This document shows, one piece after another, positions 5,020-7,060 of a DNA stretch of 7,060 bases. The notes beneath the pieces are model-generated. The model did not search any database. It saw only the letters and a program-made list of their open reading frames with translations, and had not been told where the DNA came from. Each line of letters starts with the position of its first letter. Positions within the stretch are counted from its first letter, which is position 1. This DNA is from Alphaproteobacteria bacterium. GTDB lineage: Bacteria > Pseudomonadota > Alphaproteobacteria > Micavibrionales > UBA2020. A program made the position numbers and the translations under genes. The stretch lies in contig JAQSWE010000128.1 in the NCBI GenBank assembly GCA_029266795.1, positions 1 through 7,060 of the forward strand. Reading direction: 5' to 3'.

Positions 5020-5940
5020 ATGGCTTTCGGCGGTTTGCTGGCATTGCTCGACGATATCACGCTGTTGCTCGACGATGTCGCGGCGATGTCGAAAGTCGCG
5101 GCCACGAAAACCGCGGGCATCGCGGGCGACGATTTGGCCGTGAACGCGCAGGCGCTCGTCGGCATCGACCCGAAACGCGAGCTGCCGATCGTCTGGCGCG
5201 TGGCGAAGGGATCGTTCAAGAACAAGCTCATCCTGATCCCCGCGGCATTGATCCTCAGCATTATCGCCGAATGGGCGATCGTGCCGCTGCTGATGTTTGG
5301 CGGCGCATTCCTGTGCTACGAAGGGGCCGAAAAAGTCATCCATGCCCTGAAACCGACGGCTGAGGATGTGGCACATGCCAACGACCTGCGAAAGGCCGCG
5401 CAGAAAAGCGCCGAAGAATTGCTGGAAGTCGAGAAATCCAAAATCTCTGAAGCCGTAAACACCGACTTCATTCTGTCCGCCGAGATTGTCGCAGTCGCGC
5501 TGGGCGCGGTGAAGGAAAAGACGATATGGGTGCAGGCGGGCGTGCTGACAGGCGTCGGCATCGGGATGACCGTCTTTGTGTACGGCCTTGTCGCCTGCAT
5601 CATCAAGCTGGATGACGTTGGCATGTATTTCGCCAAGAGCACGAAGAAAGTCGTGCAGAAACTCGGCATCGGCATTTTGAAATTCGTACCCTACCTGATG
5701 AAGACATTGTCGGTCGTCGGCACGGCGGCGATGTTCTCGGTCGGCGGCGGGATCGTGCTGCATGGCATTCCGGCGGCGGAACATGCGATGCATGACCTGA
5801 ACACCTTTGTCAGCATCCTGATTTCAACGGTGGCGGGTCTGCTGATCGGACTTGCCATCGTGCCGGTCTGGCACCAGTTGGAAAAACCGTTGGCGAAGCT
5901 GAAGGCGAAATTGTCGGCGCGTAAAACGGCGAAAGCCTAA
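5020..5940 (+). CDS. DUF808 (YedI-type) inner-membrane protein, canonical 306 residues (copy D)
   Basis: This copy is closest in length and layout to E. coli YedI (about 305 residues). It opens with GGLLALLDDITLLLDDVAAM, has GDDLAVNAQ (36-44), KRELPIVWRVAKGS (52-65) and a first hydrophobic hairpin starting LILIPAAL (70-77) and ending GGAFLCYEGAEKVIH. A long helical, mixed-charge loop with AEELLEVEKSK leads to NTDFILSAEI, IIKLDDVG, GTAAMFSVGGG and LHGIPAAEHAMH. It ends in a short basic LKAKLSARKTAKA, without the Pro/Ala-rich tail and PDVKA motif of A, B and C. The ATG at 5020 is preceded by GGGAG at 8 nt spacing. It begins 63 nt after copy C with no clear promoter or terminator between, so C and D may share a transcript. 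Its stop overlaps that of the convergent gene at 5937-6197. Function unknown. Confidence 0.93.
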   Translation: MAFGGLLALLDDITLLLDDVAAMSKVAATKTAGIAGDDLAVNAQALVGIDPKRELPIVWRVAKGSFKNKLILIPAALILSIIAEWAIVPLLMFGGAFLCYEGAEKVIHALKPTAEDVAHANDLRKAAQKSAEELLEVEKSKISEAVNTDFILSAEIVAVALGAVKEKTIWVQAGVLTGVGIGMTVFVYGLVACIIKLDDVGMYFAKSTKKVVQKLGIGILKFVPYLMKTLSVVGTAAMFSVGGGIVLHGIPAAEHAMHDLNTFVSILISTVAGLLIGLAIVPVWHQLEKPLAKLKAKLSARKTAKA

Positions 5941-6197
5941 GACCGCGGCCCCCGCGTATAGCGTTTCATTTCTTTCTGTTTTTTCTTGCGCGCGGCGACG
6001 TCGTGGAATGCGCGTCCCGGCCTCGCGCGCCAGACGATCTTGTATTTGCGGCGCAGCTCTTCCGCCTGTTCGATCTCGTAAGCAAAACCATTGGGGCTGA
6101 AGCGCTTCATGCGCTTGATCTGGTGGTTGAGCTCGGTGATGTTCCGGCGCAAATCCTCCGGCGTCATCTTGCGGAAATCGGGCGTGTTTTCGGTCAT
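5937..6197 (-). CDS. Unknown 86-residue basic protein
   Basis: A small, highly charged protein that I do not recognise. It starts MTENTPDFRKMTPEDLRRNI, continues with a probable amphipathic or coiled-coil helix (ELNHQIKRMKRF ... YEIEQAEELRRKYKIVWRAR), and ends in a Lys/Arg-rich tail (ARKKKQKEMKRYTRGPRS). No membrane segment or signal peptide is seen. The basic tail would suit binding to nucleic acid or ribosomes, but nothing proves it. The ATG at 6197-6195 has a GGAGG, but at about 14 nt, which is longer than usual; no better in-frame start exists close by. It is divergent from transketolase (159-bp gap) and convergent with copy D, their stops sharing the bases CTAA. The consistent amino-acid composition and clean ends make it more likely real than not. 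Confidence 0.65.
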   Translation of the reverse strand: MTENTPDFRKMTPEDLRRNITELNHQIKRMKRFSPNGFAYEIEQAEELRRKYKIVWRARPGRAFHDVAARKKKQKEMKRYTRGPRS

Positions 6198-6340
6198 GGC
6201 TGATGATAATGCCTCCCGCCGCGTACCACAATATGCCGCGCCGCGCGATTATGTGAATTTATCCGGCAAAACACCGCGAAAACGCTGGCGCGCGCGGTTG
6301 CGCGAATCCCGCCGATGTTGCATGGTGCGGATGCATTTAT

Positions 6341-6346
6341 AAGGAG
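6341..6346 (+). promoter_or_regulatory. Ribosome binding site of transketolase
   Basis: AAGGAG lies 10 nt before the ATG at 6357. A closer ATG at 6350 is in another frame and does not give transketolase. The 159-bp region between the divergent start codons (6198-6356) shows no promoter that I can call with confidence. Confidence 0.65.
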
Positions 6347-6356
6347 CACATGCACG

Positions 6357-7060
6357 ATGTCATCCGCACAAGCAGCCAAGTCCCAGACCACCGCAACCGC
6401 CAGCCATAACGAGCTTGCGAACGCACTCCGCGCCCTGTCGATGGATGCGGTGCAGAAGGCGAATTCCGGACACCCCGGCATGCCCATGGGCATGGCCGAT
6501 GTGGCAACCGTGCTGTTTACCCAATTCATGAAACATGACGCGTCGAACCCGACCTGGCCCGACCGCGACCGTTTCATCCTCTCCGCCGGCCACGGCTCGA
6601 TGCTGCTCTATTCCATTCTGCATCTGTCGGGTTACGAGAAAATGACGCTCGACCAGATCAAGAATTTCCGCCAGCTGCACAGCCTGACCCCCGGCCACCC
6701 CGAAGTCATGCCCGAAGCCGGCATCGAAACCACCACAGGCCCGCTCGGCCAAGGCATCTCCAACGGCGTGGGCTTTGCGCTGGCGGAACGCATGATGAAT
6801 GCGCGTTTCGGCAACGAAATTTTCAACCACTTCACCTATGTCATCTGCTCGGACGGCGATTTGATGGAGGGCATCAGCCATGAAGCCTGCTCTCTCGCCG
6901 GGCATCTGGGTCTTGGCAAGCTGATCGTGCTGTATGACGACAACGAAATTTCCATCGACGGCCCGACATCCCTCTCCTTCACCGACAACACGCCGCAGCG
7001 CTTCGAGGCTTACGGCTGGGAAACCTTCACGGTCGACGGCCATAACCCTGAACAGATCGC
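6357..7060 (+). CDS. tkt: Transketolase, N-terminal 234 residues (runs off the right edge)
   Basis: Transketolase moves two-carbon units between sugar phosphates in the pentose phosphate pathway, using thiamine diphosphate (ThDP) and a divalent metal. The visible part is the N-terminal ThDP/pyrophosphate-binding domain. It shows ALSMDAVQKANSGHPGMPMG (His39), FILSAGHGSMLLYS (His79), HSLTPGHPE (His114), GPLGQGISNGVG, and the metal/ThDP motif SDGDLMEG (Asp166) followed by YDDNEISIDG (Asn196). These correspond to the conserved His26, His66, His100, Asp155 and Asn185 of E. coli TktA. The first Gly of the classical GDG is Ser here, a common variant. The full protein should be about 650-670 residues, so roughly two thirds is missing off the edge. 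The start follows AAGGAG and gives an N-terminus about 13 residues longer than E. coli TktA before the conserved block. It is probably a housekeeping gene unrelated to the DUF808 locus. Confidence 0.97.
   Translation, partial: MSSAQAAKSQTTATASHNELANALRALSMDAVQKANSGHPGMPMGMADVATVLFTQFMKHDASNPTWPDRDRFILSAGHGSMLLYSILHLSGYEKMTLDQIKNFRQLHSLTPGHPEVMPEAGIETTTGPLGQGISNGVGFALAERMMNARFGNEIFNHFTYVICSDGDLMEGISHEACSLAGHLGLGKLIVLYDDNEISIDGPTSLSFTDNTPQRFEAYGWETFTVDGHNPEQI

Noticed and set aside
4285..5793. A 502-codon open frame on the minus strand spanning parts of copies C and D
   Set aside because: It is antisense to two well-supported DUF808 genes and crosses their intergenic gap. Its product is rich in Arg, His, Gln and Asp with no recognisable domain, and similar antisense frames occur opposite A and B because the paralogs share codon patterns in GC-rich DNA.
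5944..5956. CGCGG-ccc-CCGCG hairpin just after copy D as a terminator
   Set aside because: The stem is only 5 bp with a 3-nt loop, lies within the minus-strand gene, and is not directly followed by a T-run.
1..7060. tRNA, rRNA, CRISPR array, insertion sequence or phage integration site
   Set aside because: No cloverleaf-like segment, regularly spaced repeats, transposase or integrase coding sequence, or terminal inverted repeats were seen in reading either strand.

Overview
The window is GC-rich DNA, most likely from an alphaproteobacterium. The best evidence is the transketolase at the right edge, which reads like alphaproteobacterial enzymes, together with an LpxR/DUF2219-type lipid A deacylase remnant. 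The genus cannot be named from this sequence alone.

The main content is a locus of paralogous DUF808 (YedI-type) inner-membrane proteins. I label them N, A, B, C and D. From left to right: (1) the first 40 codons of a DUF808 gene (N) on the minus strand, running off the left edge; (2) the last ~75 residues of an LpxR-family gene, also minus strand; (3) at about 428/429 this remnant directly abuts a DUF808 gene (A) on the plus strand that has lost its first ~65-72 codons; (4) two small unknown genes on the minus strand in one operon, the second overlapping the 3' end of A; (5) a 214-bp divergent promoter region; (6) complete DUF808 gene B with a textbook intrinsic terminator; (7) complete DUF808 gene C with its own promoter and a histidine-rich loop; (8) complete DUF808 gene D, the most canonical in length; (9) a small basic unknown gene on the minus strand whose stop codon overlaps that of D; (10) the start of the transketolase gene.

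The left 430 bp are the most surprising part. The N fragment (reading left) and the A fragment (reading right) look like two halves of one gene, and the LpxR remnant is cut at the same point. One short inversion of roughly 0.5 kb, with one breakpoint in LpxR and one in DUF808, would explain all three truncations. This predicts that the missing N-terminal part of LpxR lies about 65-85 bp left of the window edge, reading rightwards. It could be a real rearrangement, an invertible switch, or an assembly chimera.

DUF808 proteins have no established function that I know of. Here the copies keep a common membrane core (GDD motif, SAEI segment, second DD motif, GG...HGIP segment) but differ in their N-termini, in the loop after the first hydrophobic hairpin, and in their C-terminal tails. 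A, B and C share a tail motif (PxND ... PDVKA..N.AA) that D lacks. This points to a family diversified in place, perhaps forming hetero-oligomers or sensing different ligands, but that is inference. Transketolase is a housekeeping neighbour with no evident link.
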